64,000 bases of DNA, taken from contig SWDT01000163.1 in assembly GCA_009193035.1 (NCBI GenBank), positions 124,001-188,000 of the forward strand, in the 5' to 3' direction. The notes beneath the pieces were generated by a model, which worked only from the letters and a program-made list of their open reading frames with translations, was not told the DNA's origin and made no database searches. Numbering within the stretch: position 1 is the first letter of the stretch; each line of letters starts with the position of its first letter. Positions 10,245 to 22,808 of this stretch are shown here, in pieces. Source of the DNA: Halicephalobus mephisto (lineage: Eukaryota > Nematoda > Chromadorea > Rhabditida > Panagrolaimidae). The position numbers and the translations under genes were made by a program.

Positions 10245-13200
10245 ATGTGGCGGTATGTACTTTCACGGTGCATAACTGTGTTTTTCCTCTTGGGAGCCGT
10301 GGACTGTCGTTCGAGTAGGACAACTTTTTCGAATTCACGAAATGCATCGATAATCGCCCTCAATGGCACTGAACTGTTGCTGAAGTGTCCACCGGCAGAA
10401 GAACTCGTACGAACACACATGGCTCCCGACTTTGAATATCCTCAACTCGTGCGTCGACTAGACTGGTTCCACGACGAGCTGTTAGTCGCCAGTTATCAGC
10501 AAGTAAGTTAAAACTCGTTTAGTCTACTTTTTAAGTGTTCAAATTTTCCCCTGGAAGACATTTATTTTGGAGGGATCCTAAACGACCAATTAGGGGAAGC
10601 AAAAGATCCAAGCCTCGAGGCTGGAATTGAAACTCCTCTTGAGAGTTGACTGTCCATCAGGGTCGTCATTTTGCAAATTCCCACCGAAAATTCAGTCATC
10701 CGTAATCCTTCTCGGTTACATACAGCACCCGGTTCCTCTGCTCATAAATCATTTGGGCTATATGGACATTCATTATCTTTTCCAGAAGACGTGAGCGAAG
10801 CGACAGCCCCTTGTCAGCGACGAACGAAATTCGCTCGTTATAACAATAAAATGCTTAATATTTCGTAAGAATAAAAAATGAAGCAGTTTTTGGAAATGTT
10901 GAAGATCCCGCGCAGAAATAGTGAATATTTCAGTTAGGATATACAAACAATATTCTCCGGTAATCGGACACCTGCTCACACTTGGCTTTCCGTTCCTTTC
11001 TTTCTGTCATGAAAGGTGTTAAATCCGGTCTATAATCTAAGGAAACGGAGAATATTGTCGCGTAACTCCGATTTGAGAGTTTCCGTAATCCATCAGCTAT
11101 TATCTTACATATAATGTAGTAATTTTTAAAATAACCAAACTATTTTAAAAAGTAGAAGTAGGTTTTTTTAAATGGTTTCAATATGAGTTCCTAAAATTTC
11201 GAAATTTAGAACTCTAGATTTTTCATATTGATTCTAAAAACTTTTATTGGATTCTCGAGGGTTCCAAAACCTTCAATTAAATTTTAAAAACTTCCATGGA
11301 GTTTTAAAAATCCAAAAAAGGGATACTGTTATACAATTTCTATTCTGAGGATTTTAACTATTCATCTCTCATCACTTTATAAATAGTCAATAATTTCTAA
11401 AATGATCCATACGAGTTTCAAAATCGGAGCTAATTAACGAATGTCCTTTGTTGCTTCTCTGAAATCGTCGACTCAATGCCTTTGTGGTCTTTCGGAAGCC
11501 GGCGATAAATCCCGAGGACCTTCTCATAATTGGGCATATTTAGCGTGCCAGTTGAGGCGAGAAAAGTTCATATAATATTTGCGCGGTTCAACAGCTTCGA
11601 GAGTGCCAATTTTGTCTGGAACCAAAAGCATAAAACTGTTTTGTCCTTTTGCATTATTGAAATTTACCGAAAGTTGCACTTTTTCGGAGGATATACGAGC
11701 AATTTTATATATATATATTAGAAGGATAAGCCGAAAGAAGAAGCAACAGAGTCGAGTCGGATCCTCATTAGTGCAATTATAAGCTCGTGTAAATTACTCG
11801 GGCTCGGTCTAAGCAGTAGTTCTGCGGGATCCTCATTAAATGAACGGAAGTAGACTTTAGAATGTTTTTGAAAATCTGATTTCCATTTTCGAACGAGGAA
11901 ATTTATAAATTTGACAGCAAAACCTGGCAAAAATCGACCGGATGTTCAGTCCACCGCTTTTCTGGAAAAACAGTCCAGTACACGAGGGGAGAACACATCA
12001 ATCTTCCGGGATTCCTTTCCAAAAAAAGATTTGATAAAAGTAACTCAAACATTTGCAAATACGTTTTCAGGACGCCATTGCAGACATCAATAGACAATGG
12101 TGGGTATCCAACAAGAGGATAGAGTTGATCAAGCCTTTCTACATGCTTCGTGTTGCTCCACTGCTTCCAGAAGACTCCGGGACATTCAGATGTCGTCTGG
12201 AGACCGATCCTCTTTTTGCCCTGGATGTATCCACTTACTCTGCTGATGTAATCGTTATTGGTAAGTTGTTTTTAAATTTAATTCTTCAAAAACGGCATCT
12301 TTAAATTCTTTGATAAAATCTGCCTTGGTGCTTTGAGATTTCTCAATCAGATTTGCCGCTTTGATATGGAAACTCTTGTCCACATCTGCCCAATGTTGTC
12401 GTTTGTAATTCCGGAATGCGCGGCCGCAAATGGGCAATTTGCCGCCTCGGGGACATTTCGTTTTTTGACTGTCTCAATATCCCGGACAATTTTCGGCGAC
12501 TTTCCAAAGCAGCTAGCCTTATTAAAATGGCATCTAGAAGGACATTTTATCCCTTGATGGACTTCCACACGTAGCTCGTTATTTGCTTGTTTCTGAATTA
12601 AAAAAAGGAAGCAATTGAAAACAAAGTACTTCAAAGGGAACTTTTTTATTTTATGAAGGTCAGTAGAAGCTTTCAGAATTTCATGGAAAGCTCTGAAACC
12701 ACTGAGAACCTTATAGAAACCTTTTAATTACTATAGAATCTTCTCAGTTTTTGAATCATTTGGGAGTTTCATGAAATTTTCTGAAATCCTATGGAAAATT
12801 CCAGAATTCAATGAAAGATTCTGAAACTATAATTTTCCAGAATTCAGTAAAAAATTTCAAAACCTTTAAAAACCCCATTGAAGTGTCTAGAATTCTCCTA
12901 AGATCTCATAAAAATTTCTGTAATTAATACTTGAAATCCAATTTTGAGATTTTCTGAGAAAATTCACGTTGAGACAATTTAGAAAATTTTTCCATTTTTT
13001 CAAATAGTATGGCAGAGTGGCCAATTACGATAATTTTAAATATTGTGCTTTCAAAAAGAGATCAAATTTCTACTTTTAAACGCTTATTGAAAGGCTTGTT
13101 CAAATGCGGATTTGTCCATAGAAAGAAACAAAAGCGTAACCTTCGGGAGACAGCTGGATCATCCGGAAGAACACAATTACTCGGTCTGGTATGCAATGTT

Positions 13201-16200
13201 TTTGTGGTCATCAAACAAGCTCAAAGCTGGATTATCCACTGTTTAACTGGTAGCATAGGGAAACAAATTTGTTCTTGATTTAATCTGGGTGATTTTTTAT
13301 GCAAATTGAGTAGACCTCAAAGTTAATCCAAAATGAAAAACCCAGATTTTGGATTAATGGAAAAATAATGTGACAGACAGGGAATTGAGGAAATGACATT
13401 TCAGTAAAACCTTTGGCCCCGTCAAAACCTCAAGTGACATCTTATACTGAGAATTCGGCTACATTGAGCTGGACTTTGAGCTCAGCAGTTGCCCATAGAC
13501 CGATTTTGAGGTACTCCATCCTGATTACGCAACTAGATGATGACACTATCCGGGTAGTTTCGACCAATAACAATGCAACAACAGCTATAATATCGAATCT
13601 TCAACCATATACGAGATATTCATTCGCCATAAGAGCTGAAAACGCCGCTGGTCATAGTAATTTCGGGCCGGAGACTACCTTCAGAACGCTAGGGGAAGCC
13701 CCAACAACAGCTCCAGTCATTATTTCCATCAACAACAAATCCAATGGGTGTGTGGACGTTGAATGGAAATCTCCATCGATAACCAACGGTCAGATCGTAG
13801 GATATCGAATAATGGTCCATAAAGTGGGGGACGGGGCTATGAGAGAATGGTACTTGAAGGGAAATAAGCAATCACTCTGTAACCTTGATTATTTTTCCGA
13901 GTTTATGCTTTCAATCGAAGCTGATAACGGATTCGGGTACTCTCCTTCAGCGACGGTGAAATTTCTCACAGATCAGAAGACTCCTGATGGACCTCCAGAA
14001 ATGATCCAGCTGAGGCCATTGAAGTCCGACGCTGTCATGGTTTCCTGGCACGAACCCATAGTTCCAAATGGAGTTATTACTACTTATTTAATTCACTATA
14101 AAGAAGTCAATGGACAGAAGCCTTACAAAACGATCCGATTGTTGGTGAAATCAGATGAAAGTTCCAAATCCTTTTCGTACAACGTAACAAAACTAAGTAA
14201 GTACCATAGTTATGATCTTGTTTATGTTATATTTTCAGAACCTTATGTCACCTACAAATTTCTGCTGTCAGCTGCAAATGTGAAAGGGGAAGGACCCAAA
14301 AGCTCACCTGTTACAGTAACCACCGATCACGGTGTTCCAGCAGTCCCTCAAATTGTGAATATTACTTACGAATGCCATAAAGAAGTGATGATAAATTGGA
14401 TCCCCACGTCGTCTCCGATTTCCTTCTATCGAGTCCTCGTGGAATCAACGGGCAAGCCTGCGACTTACAACACCACAGAGAAGAATCTCAATCTCGGAGG
14501 GCTGTTCCCGAATCTGAAATACGTCGTTCGAGTTTCTGCTGTGTTGAGAAGTATTTTCGACAATAACACTTTCTTAGAAAGTAATTACTCCAAGTCTGAA
14601 GTCTTTGAAATCAAAGATGACTGCCATCTACAGTCTTCTATTTGCTCTAGTTTTAATCATAACTGTGTCCCCATCACAACTCGGTCTGGGAATGTTGAAG
14701 GAAATTCCCTATCTTTCACTATTATTTTCCTGGGAATATTTTTCATTGCTTGTATTGGAACTGTTTTCATCTGCATGCTCAAAAAGTAAGTTTCAACTCT
14801 TTTATTGGTTGAGTTAATTATTTTCAGACAATGTATTTTCGTCAAGCAGTACTTGAAGAAAACCGACCGGAAATACCCTCAAGAAAGTATCTCTCTTGTC
14901 TACGGTATCTTTCGCAATAGAATGACTCATAAAAATCTTATATTTCAGATGCCAACGAAGCCATCTCTGGAGAGACAATCACTGTCGGTCGTTTCGAGAA
15001 GTACTTTGAAGAAATGTCGGAAAATGACAATGAAGGATTCAAACAACAATTTGAGGTCTGTGGGGAACAAAAGTTTCTTTTTCTCAATTACTATTAATTA
15101 ATAGACGTGTCTCGTGATAACGAATCCTACAAATTATAATACAGTGCAAAAGGGGACTAAATTCGACATATTATGAGAACACGTAATATCACCAAGAGGA
15201 TTCATATATCAATGTTAAATTTTTCTTGCACGCATAGTTGTTTTTTAAACGAATTTTGATTCGCACTGGCAAAGAAACGGGTTCTCACGGTCTTTAGAAA
15301 CTTTCGTGGAGAGAGTTGACTTCAGTTTCTTCTTTGAGCGAAGTTTCACTTATACCTAAGAATAAGAAGTTCATTATGGTCTTCAGGGAGTTCCGTAGTG
15401 GGAGTTGACTTCACATTCCACAGCTGGAGAATAAAATTAGAGCTGTTTCTTCCTCCTTAAAGGAAGTTGACCCTCGCGCGGCACTTAGGGAATCCTCTAA
15501 TTTTATCAGATTATGCAAATTAAACTAAACAACATGGCTTGCGGGACATGGCCTTGTTACTATTGAATCATCAAATGCACACTGAACTTGAGTTTTCGCT
15601 GACCGCTCCGACGGCATCCTCAGCAAATTTACATAAATGTTTGGGAACAGAAATGGCCAAATTTTCGGAAACCGCTTGGAAAGACCATAAAATGAGGGAA
15701 GGACTTTTTGGATGGGATTTTTACTGACTCTGGATTTGTTTGTTTGAATTATTACTTTTACAGGAAATCGAAGTTATCACAACCTCTGTTTTGGAGGAAA
15801 ACGAAGAACAATTTGAAGAAAACAGACTCAAAAACAGATACATCAATATCGGTGCTGTTGAATCAACCAGGATTCGGCTTCACTCTGGATCGACTTCTGA
15901 CTACATAAATGCCAATTACATCGATGTAAGTGGATTTCATAAGGCAATTATGGGAAACGAGATCCCATTATCCATGACCCGGCAACATTATCCTTTAATT
16001 TTGGCAATAGTTTTTCGCGGAAACCTCGAACCATATGTTTTATATGAATCGTCAAGCACTCGCGCGAAAACCTCCGTCTGCTTGACTTGCTGGTTTTGTT
16101 TTCTCGAACAAGTCAACCATATGGCAAGTCAAAAATACACCATAAGAGGTTTCATCGGTACTTGAGTAATTGGCCATAAAACATTGATCCGAGAAAGACA

Positions 16201-18942
16201 GAATATGGAAAATTAGGGACGTTAAATTTCAGAGTTGTGATGCCAAAAACGCCTACATTGCCACCCAGGCCCCCCTACCCCATACTTTCACTGATTTCTG
16301 GGCTATGGTGGCACAAGAGAAATCAAATGTAATTGTTGTGATCACAAACATGGTAGAGAAAGGAAGAGTAAGTTTTTTTAACTATACTATGATGAAAAGT
16401 GGGGATTAATGCTATTACAAATTGTCTTGACACGAATCTTATTGTAAAAATTAGTTTTGTAAATTTTTCTAGATCTTCCAAAATGCAAAAAATTCTTATG
16501 AAATTCTACAAACTTCATAATCTTTATAAAATTCTAAGAAATTCAAAAACTTTCTTCAGGTTCTTTAAAATTTCGAAATTCCTTTTGACTTTTGGAAGAT
16601 TTTAGGAATTTTCACGGAATTCTAGTATTAAATACTATCAAATAGTGTATTCCTTTCTTTCATTCTAATGGTTTATATTTATTTTCTAGTCTCATATTTT
16701 TCTACATATCAGCAAGATCACGAATTCTCTTAGATTGCACGTTTTTCCACAGCACTTCTACCCGCACGTGGGAATGAGTCAGTTCTCATGGTCTTAGGGT
16801 TTTGCTATAGAAGTTTTGTATTCCTCAGCCAAGTGTAATCGCTGATTTGATTAGAAATCATCGGTGAGAACTTTACTGAAATAAAGAAAGCAGTTAAAAT
16901 TAAATTGTTTTGAATTTTTTATTTTTCAAAGAAGTAGAATTCTATGAGAAGTTCTAAAATCCTATAGAATCTAATACAAACTCCGATTTAATATCTGAAA
17001 TTTAAATCCTGGAATTTTTACGTCGACATAATTTAATCATAACGTTCTTCTTTATTGTTTATAACCATATGTGTTAACGCAATTGAGGATAAAAAAAATC
17101 AAATACAAAGAGAAAATTGTCTCAACACGAAAACAAGAACGCGCGCATAAATATTTTCGAAAGAATCATTGCGAAATTAGATAATTCTGGAGTTTTTGTT
17201 CTTTTTATTGTTCGTATTCTTATTATTTTTTTAATTTAAGGCTATTTCGTATTGTTAGTTAGATCCATTTTGTACAAGATGAAGGTCTGTTAAAAGTTTA
17301 CTACATTTCGATTCTATCTATATAATATTACTGAAAGTTTCCAAAGTCTTAGATTGTTTTTTGGAGTTTTTACGGAATTTTAGTTATAAATTCAAAAATG
17401 TACTTCATTAATTATTTAGATGTGGACTTCCAGACTAGAAATTTCTAAACTCTAAATTTCAAATGTTCTAAAAATTTCTTTGGGATCCTAGAGGACCTCA
17501 GAGGGTTTTATAAAATTCTCAGTAATTTTATGACTTTTTATTGGGTTTTAGGAAATTCTTAGAATTTCCCCGGAATTTTAACAATATGAAGAATAGTAAT
17601 TCATACTTTCAGAGGAAATGTGACCAGTACTGGCCTCAAACAGTTCAAACAACGGCCCAGTTTGGACACTTCAATGTAACTTTGGCGTCTGAGTTGCCTA
17701 ATGCTAATTTCGTCCACCGGATATTACATCTGAAGACTTCAAATTGCATCTTCGTAAGTAATTAACTCGTTTTGGGATAATTAAAGGATTTATTTCAGCA
17801 AGAAAGGACCATCCATCAAGTACACTTCACCTCTTGGCCAGATCACGGAGTTCCGGACACTGTATTCCCTCTTCTTTCATTCATGAATTATGTTTCTGAA
17901 ATTCATTCCACTGGACCCATTGTCGTTCATTGCAGGTCAGTTTTTTCAGGTTTTTCAAAGCGACAGTCAAACTTGATCCCATTTCAGCGCTGGTGTAGGT
18001 CGTTCTGGCTCCTTCATCCTGATCGACAGCATGCGTCGCCATCTGCTACAGTGCGATCGAATCAATATCGAAGCTCATCTGAAACACATCCGAAGACAAA
18101 GAGCTAAATTGGTTCAAACTGTGGAGCAATACATCTTCTGTCACAAAGTTATCCGGGAACTCATCAAACACGGTATTTCAAGACAACCGGTGCTCAATTT
18201 TTCTTATTATGTGAATTTCCTCTACTGTCAACAACTCCCAGATGGCCGAAGTCGACTGCAAATGCAGTTCGATGATGTCTGCAAGTGTCCTCATTTGCCC
18301 AGTTGCGAACCAGAAGTCGGGTTCGTAGTGCTTCCTGGATACCACAGAACGAACGAGTTCATCGTTGGAAACTGGCCTTCAGCGTGCGACGACCTCTGGT
18401 CAACCCTCTGGGAACACAACTGTCAAACACTACTGCTCATAGGTTCCGACATCGACGTGTCCGACTACTTTGCAGCGTACTTTGCTAGAACCGAAGGGAA
18501 GAAAATCACGAAACATGGAGTCAAGGTTGAACAAAAAGAAGACAACAAATACTACCTCCACAACGACGAAGACGAGCTCTACGTTAAGCTTATCAGAGCC
18601 AGACCCTCAGCTTTTGAACTAGATTTCTGGAGTGAGATGGAAAGGATACAAGAAAGTGTTCTACAGTACCACAACTGTCAAATGATGTTGATCGATAGTT
18701 CCAATTCAGCAACTCCATATATCGTTTGTGCTTTGCAGAGTGCCGCATGTCAGATGGAACAAGAACGTTACATCGACATCCTGCCCTTTATTTCCACTTA
18801 CAGGTACCTCAGATGCGGTTGTTGGAAGTCTCAAGTAAGTTCTTTAGTAGTTGTACTCATTTAAGAATAATTATTTCAGAGTAATCTTGAATACATTTAC
18901 GACAAACTTACTCAACTTGCTGTTCTTCAACAACGACATTAA
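10245..18942 (+). CDS. receptor-type tyrosine phosphatase, Ptp99A/PTPRG-like
   Basis: This is a single-pass cell-surface phosphatase that removes phosphate from tyrosines; related receptors act in axon guidance and cell adhesion. Twelve exons (10245-10502, 12071-12260, 13405-14196, 14239-14785, 14828-14904, 14949-15055, 15764-15925, 16233-16367, 17613-17753, 17799-17935, 17988-18834, 18880-18942) total 3456 nt and encode 1151 residues. In order: signal peptide ([20 protein letters not shown]), one Ig-like domain (Cys in LLLKCPP and SGTFRCRLE), four fibronectin III domains (about residues 150-560), one membrane span ([20 protein letters not shown], about 569-593), catalytic domain D1 and a degenerate D2. 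D1 has DYINANYID, the WPD loop [10 protein letters not shown] and the P-loop [12 protein letters not shown], joined across the intron 17936-17987. D2 keeps the fold, but the active-site Cys position is Asp ([10 protein letters not shown]), as in PTPRG/PTPRZ. Exon 1 to 2 is the least certain junction. Confidence 0.92.
10503..12070 (+). other. PTP gene intron 1
   Basis: A 1.57-kb intron splits the Ig domain in phase 0. It contains GAA/TTC words near 11190-11330 and several moderately GC-rich stretches (10560-10870, 11450-11720). A short inverted repeat, CGAACGAAATTCGCTCG, lies near 10823. No extra coding exon can be supported, although an alternative exon is not excluded. Confidence 0.35.
12261..13404 (+). 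repeat. PTP gene intron 2 with GAA/TTC array
   Basis: Positions about 12655-12960 are a dense run of alternating GAA and TTC triplets (for example AATTCCAGAATTCAATGAAA near 12797-12816). The flanks contain open stretches that show no domain. Confidence 0.5.
14197..14238 (+). other. 42-nt frame-neutral intron in PTP gene
   Basis: GTAAGT donor and ATTTTCAG acceptor bound a 42-nt segment with no in-frame stop. Splicing joins TKL to KPYVTYKF and restores the fibronectin III strand. Retention would add 14 residues without a frameshift. Confidence 0.7.
16368..17612 (+). other. PTP gene intron inside D1
   Basis: A 1.25-kb intron with GAA/TTC words around 16480-16620, 16925-17010 and 17440-17580. 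The remainder is AT-rich. No coding content is evident. Confidence 0.4.
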
Positions 18943-19242
18943 TTCAGCTCTTTCTTGTCAGAAAATCCGCAAATTTAGATAAATTTTTATCAAAAAAGTG
19001 ATAAATATTTTTTTAAATGTGAAAGGCAAAACGGAAAACATTTTCGAATGATAGGACGATTTGTGACAAATGGACAATATACTGGGTAACGTTCTACGAT
19101 GCCAGGAGATTACCCTAGTGTTCAAAAGCTCCAGAATTTACACTCATTTAATAAATACTAAGTGGAAATACCGACGGAATTTAGATCATGCGGAACCGTA
19201 AAGCGAACTTGTGGAATTGCTGATTCTGAGCAATACTGGCAG
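18943..19242. other. convergent 3' intergenic region
   Basis: This 300-bp interval separates the stop codons of the phosphatase (+) and the BCL9-like gene (-). It should hold both 3' UTRs. Nothing specific is visible beyond AT-rich sequence. Confidence 0.4.
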
Positions 19243-20949
19243 TTACTGGGAGTACATCACCCCACCTGCAGCAACTTCTTGTTGTTTCATCATTTGTTGT
19301 CGGATTTGTTGCTGTTGTTGCATCCAGGCAGCCTGCATATCAGGCGGCATTCCGGGCCGCATCACTGAAATTAATCCCTTCATTACCGAAAAAGTAAAAA
19401 TAAACAACTGTTGTCACTGGGCATGAAGGGAGGTCTATTCATCATTGGAGGATATTTAGGGGAAGCCATTGAGTACGGAGGGGGTTGTTGCATCGGATGC
19501 ATGTTGGGGGACACCATTGATGAGGGGTTCGGCGGGTACATCATTCCGCCCGGAGGACCCATCACAGGTCGCATAGAGGGGTCAAAGTACGGCCTCATTC
19601 CCGGAGGCATCGGCATCATCGGAGGCATCCCTGGGGGACCTCCAGGCATCTGCATAGGATGTGATAACCTCGGGACCATAGTTGGGTTAAAGTCCGGTTG
19701 CAAATTTAAATCAGTTGCGAGAGAATCCAATTTTGCAAGTTTCACTTTCTTATCTTCCCTGAAATGATGTCATTCCCAGAATAAAGCGATTCAAAGGTAA
19801 ACTGACTGTTTTTTCGTATCATTTCTCTGGGAGTAGCCTTTATTTTGCGTGGACTCAAGGCTTGCATTCGTCATTCTCTCGAGACCTCGCAGAGGATCAT
19901 CTTCGTCTTTTTTGATTTCTTGCTTTATGTAAGGCCTCATGCCGTTAATCGATGTCCCAGCATTGGGGTCATGGATAGAAGGTGGATCACTTGTCATGGA
20001 CATGGGCTGTTGGAATTCCGTCATTACAACTTGCGTAGGTTGCATGTAATCTGGTTGCTGCATGTTCCCGTTGAACATTGGAGACGATGACTAAAAAATT
20101 TTGTAGTGCTTCGAAAGAAGCGATATTCAAAAAGAGGCTTACCGGGGACAACTTCCGTTTTCTCGAGCTGGATTTCCCCATTCCTTGTTGATTCTGTTCC
20201 ATGAAATTCTGATGCCAAGCATAAGGACTCTCAACTTCATTGTTTTTGAGGGAGTGAGCCATCTGATTTAACATCTCACTATTGAAGCATATTGCCTTCT
20301 TCTGTGAGACTTTTTGAGGGAAATTTTGTTGTATCCGCATTTGATGAGCATAAGCATTCATGTCTATTCCATTGGGACACTGCTTCTGCATGTACTGAGG
20401 GTCACCATTGGCATCAAAGTTGGGGTCAGGATGACTACCAGGCGGCTGCATACTTCCGGGAGCATTCGGGTAATTGGGAGTGCTGCTACCTGACATCCCA
20501 CCTTGGAAGGGCATCATTCCATTAGGCTGCCCCTGTATACACATACTGTTCGGCGGACAGTACCCCATTTGGGGGTTTTGTGGGTAAGTCGGAGTACTAT
20601 TACCATAAGTAGGAGTATTCATCTTGGAATTGTTGCCTCCATTCTGGTGTGAAAAATAAGGATTAGCGTTACTGAACATTGGCTGGGCCGAAGGAGGGCC
20701 ATTCCCGGACCCGTATTGATTCTGATAAGCCATTTGCTGGTAATTGGGCTGCGGATAGCCTCCGGAACTGTCCTGAGACGGTGGGTGCATCATCGAGGGA
20801 TTGGGGACATTCTGCTGGGCAGCTTCGTCCATCGAATAGTTTGGCATAACAGGAGCATTGGAAGTCGAAGGCATGTCTGGTCGTTGCTGCATCTGGTAAC
20901 CCATGTAATTCTCGTGCATCATCTGACCTGCAGTAGCCTCCGATGCCAT
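19243..20949 (-). CDS. Gln/Met/Pro-rich nuclear protein, possible BCL9/Legless homologue
   Basis: Four exons (20949-20143, 20090-19807, 19758-19409, 19364-19243) total 1563 nt and encode 520 residues. The protein is low-complexity, dominated by Met, Pro, Gln, Asn and Ser, as in transcriptional scaffolds. Around residues 219-248 a non-repetitive block runs AICFNSEMLNQMAHSLKNNE and continues to WHQNF. Its order of residues (aromatic, Ser/Thr, Asn, Ala, then His-Gln) matches the HD1 segment by which BCL9/Legless proteins bind the Pygopus PHD finger. A basic SSRKRKL stretch after it could be a nuclear signal. Later parts include KQEIKKDEDDP, which fits a SUMO-acceptor type motif (I-K-Q-E), and a Pro/Met-rich tail ending in polyglutamine. 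I cannot find the HD2 beta-catenin-binding helix. The gene is real from splicing and frame; the BCL9 identity is a motif-level inference made from memory. Confidence 0.85.
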
Positions 20950-22808
20950 CTTGGTTTATTCTTTAAATTAACAGACGACGGAATCCCTAAATTCAAAACA
21001 CATTAATAATCCACTAGTCAGCGGGAAAATGAAAGTTGTTAACTGCTAAGCAAGGCATCACCTCCATCTCTAGCTCTTCCGTTCGGTCAACCCCAAAAAA
21101 GTGCCAAGAGTAAGCTTAGAGACACACTCGCGCAGCGTTCAAAAACAGTTAGAAAACTTCGTATGGGGAATTATACAGCAATTGCTTCTCATCGACAAAA
21201 AGCGCACAAAGACGAAGGTAGACGGACAGGGGCACAACCCACCTTATTCGAATATGATGCCGGTGGCAAATTGACTCGATAAAAGGGGCGAAACTATGAG
21301 CCGATGGAATTTATGAAAAGGCAAGACGACGAAAAAATAAGGTGTCTTTCATGGAGCTCAGAAATGGCCTGCCATCTCTATTCCTGAAATAAAGGTTGTC
21401 AGTTCTGACAATTACTCACGGGAAATTATTCCTATAGATTAAAAATAAAATCCACATATGTGAACATGATTAATGTACAAAAATACTGAGTAAAAAGAAA
21501 AAGCGAGGTTTTCCAAAGCAAAAAGAATCGTTGACAACAAAAAGGAGTTGCAGAACATAGTGTGAGTGATCACGAATGAGAACAAGCTGTCTCAAAACGC
21601 TGATAACAATCAAAAGGAGCAACAAATAGATGCCTTGCTTCAGGAAGTTGCCCAACGCGACATTATATTGATATAACACTGGAGTTGAGTAAAGTAGAAA
21701 CAAAAAACACGTGAAATCAAGATATCGCAAGAAAACCAAATGAATGAGCGAGAAACAGGGCGATTTCTTAACCATTCTTAAATGGATCAACTCAAAAATC
21801 AAAAGCGCGAAGTCGACATCGTTGAGAACCCTTTGCCAAAAAAGAAAAACAATGAGGAACAGAAGACGCGCCGAAAACCATCTTGGTTCCTAGGTCCTTC
21901 TTGGAGAACGCCTATAACTCGTCTCCCTTTGCGTATGACCATCGCTGCACCACCAAAAAACGAGTGTCGTACTTCTCTTGTTCTCTTTTTCATTTCTTGC
22001 ACCGGTTCGGAATGCAAGTGAGCAGTCAGTTGGTTGTCTTTCCTGGCCCCGCTCACTTCCCGCCACAATGGATAGGGAATAGTCTTCCCCGTTCGTTCCT
22101 TGCCGATGCGGACAAGCTCACGGGATGACTCCCTTACCATCCGGACGGATGGTAACTCGCTTTTTGCTGGATGTCTGGTAGTGGCCGATGCGCGCATTTG
22201 AGAAAACGAAATGAGTCCGTCTAAAAATTGGTAACCGTTTTGTTTTTATTTTAGCCAAAATTCACAAGTATCAAAAATATTGACCCAGCAACTGGGAGGA
22301 AAAGAAAGGGAGATGAGTTAACGAAAACCACTCGGATTTGGAACTATGCCACCAGCAAGTGCTTTCGGTCCATCCAGGAACCGGAAAAGTCATTTTGATA
22401 TATGAATTCTTTTTCATAAGATTAAATAAATGAATCTCAAACGAGGAAGGAAATTTCGAAATTCCCCAGTAGTTGATGGAAAGAAATGAAATGAAAATTT
22501 AGTAATCTATATTGGGGACTTAATAAATACGGATTTCACGTGACCGGAAGTGAAAAAGTGCAATTTACTGGGAAGGTAATATAAAAAGTTGAGAACATCC
22601 TTCACAAGTAAAAAATCGATGACAAAAATAAAACAAGTTAATATAAAACAAAAGTTAAAAATTGGACAAAACCCATTTCATGATTTGAATTGAAAAATTG
22701 GAGCGAAATTTGTCGCGAAAGTAAACAGTGTTGGCGTTGTGGACAGAATAATTCAGGTCACCTTTTTGTTTGCTGGAACTCGTGAGTTCAGCTTATTTGT
22801 ATATATTA
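20950..22808. promoter_or_regulatory. divergent promoter region between BCL9-like and RUFY-like genes
   Basis: The two genes point away from each other, so this 1.86-kb interval must hold both promoters and 5' UTRs. The zone 21000-21260 and 21780-22200 is richer in G+C. Open stretches on the minus strand (21470-21802, 21799-22197) have no recognisable domain and are not called. Confidence 0.35.

Noticed and set aside
21470..22197. Minus-strand open frames between the BCL9-like and RUFY-like genes
   Set aside because: Hydrophobic or basic low-complexity translations with no family features and no splice support.
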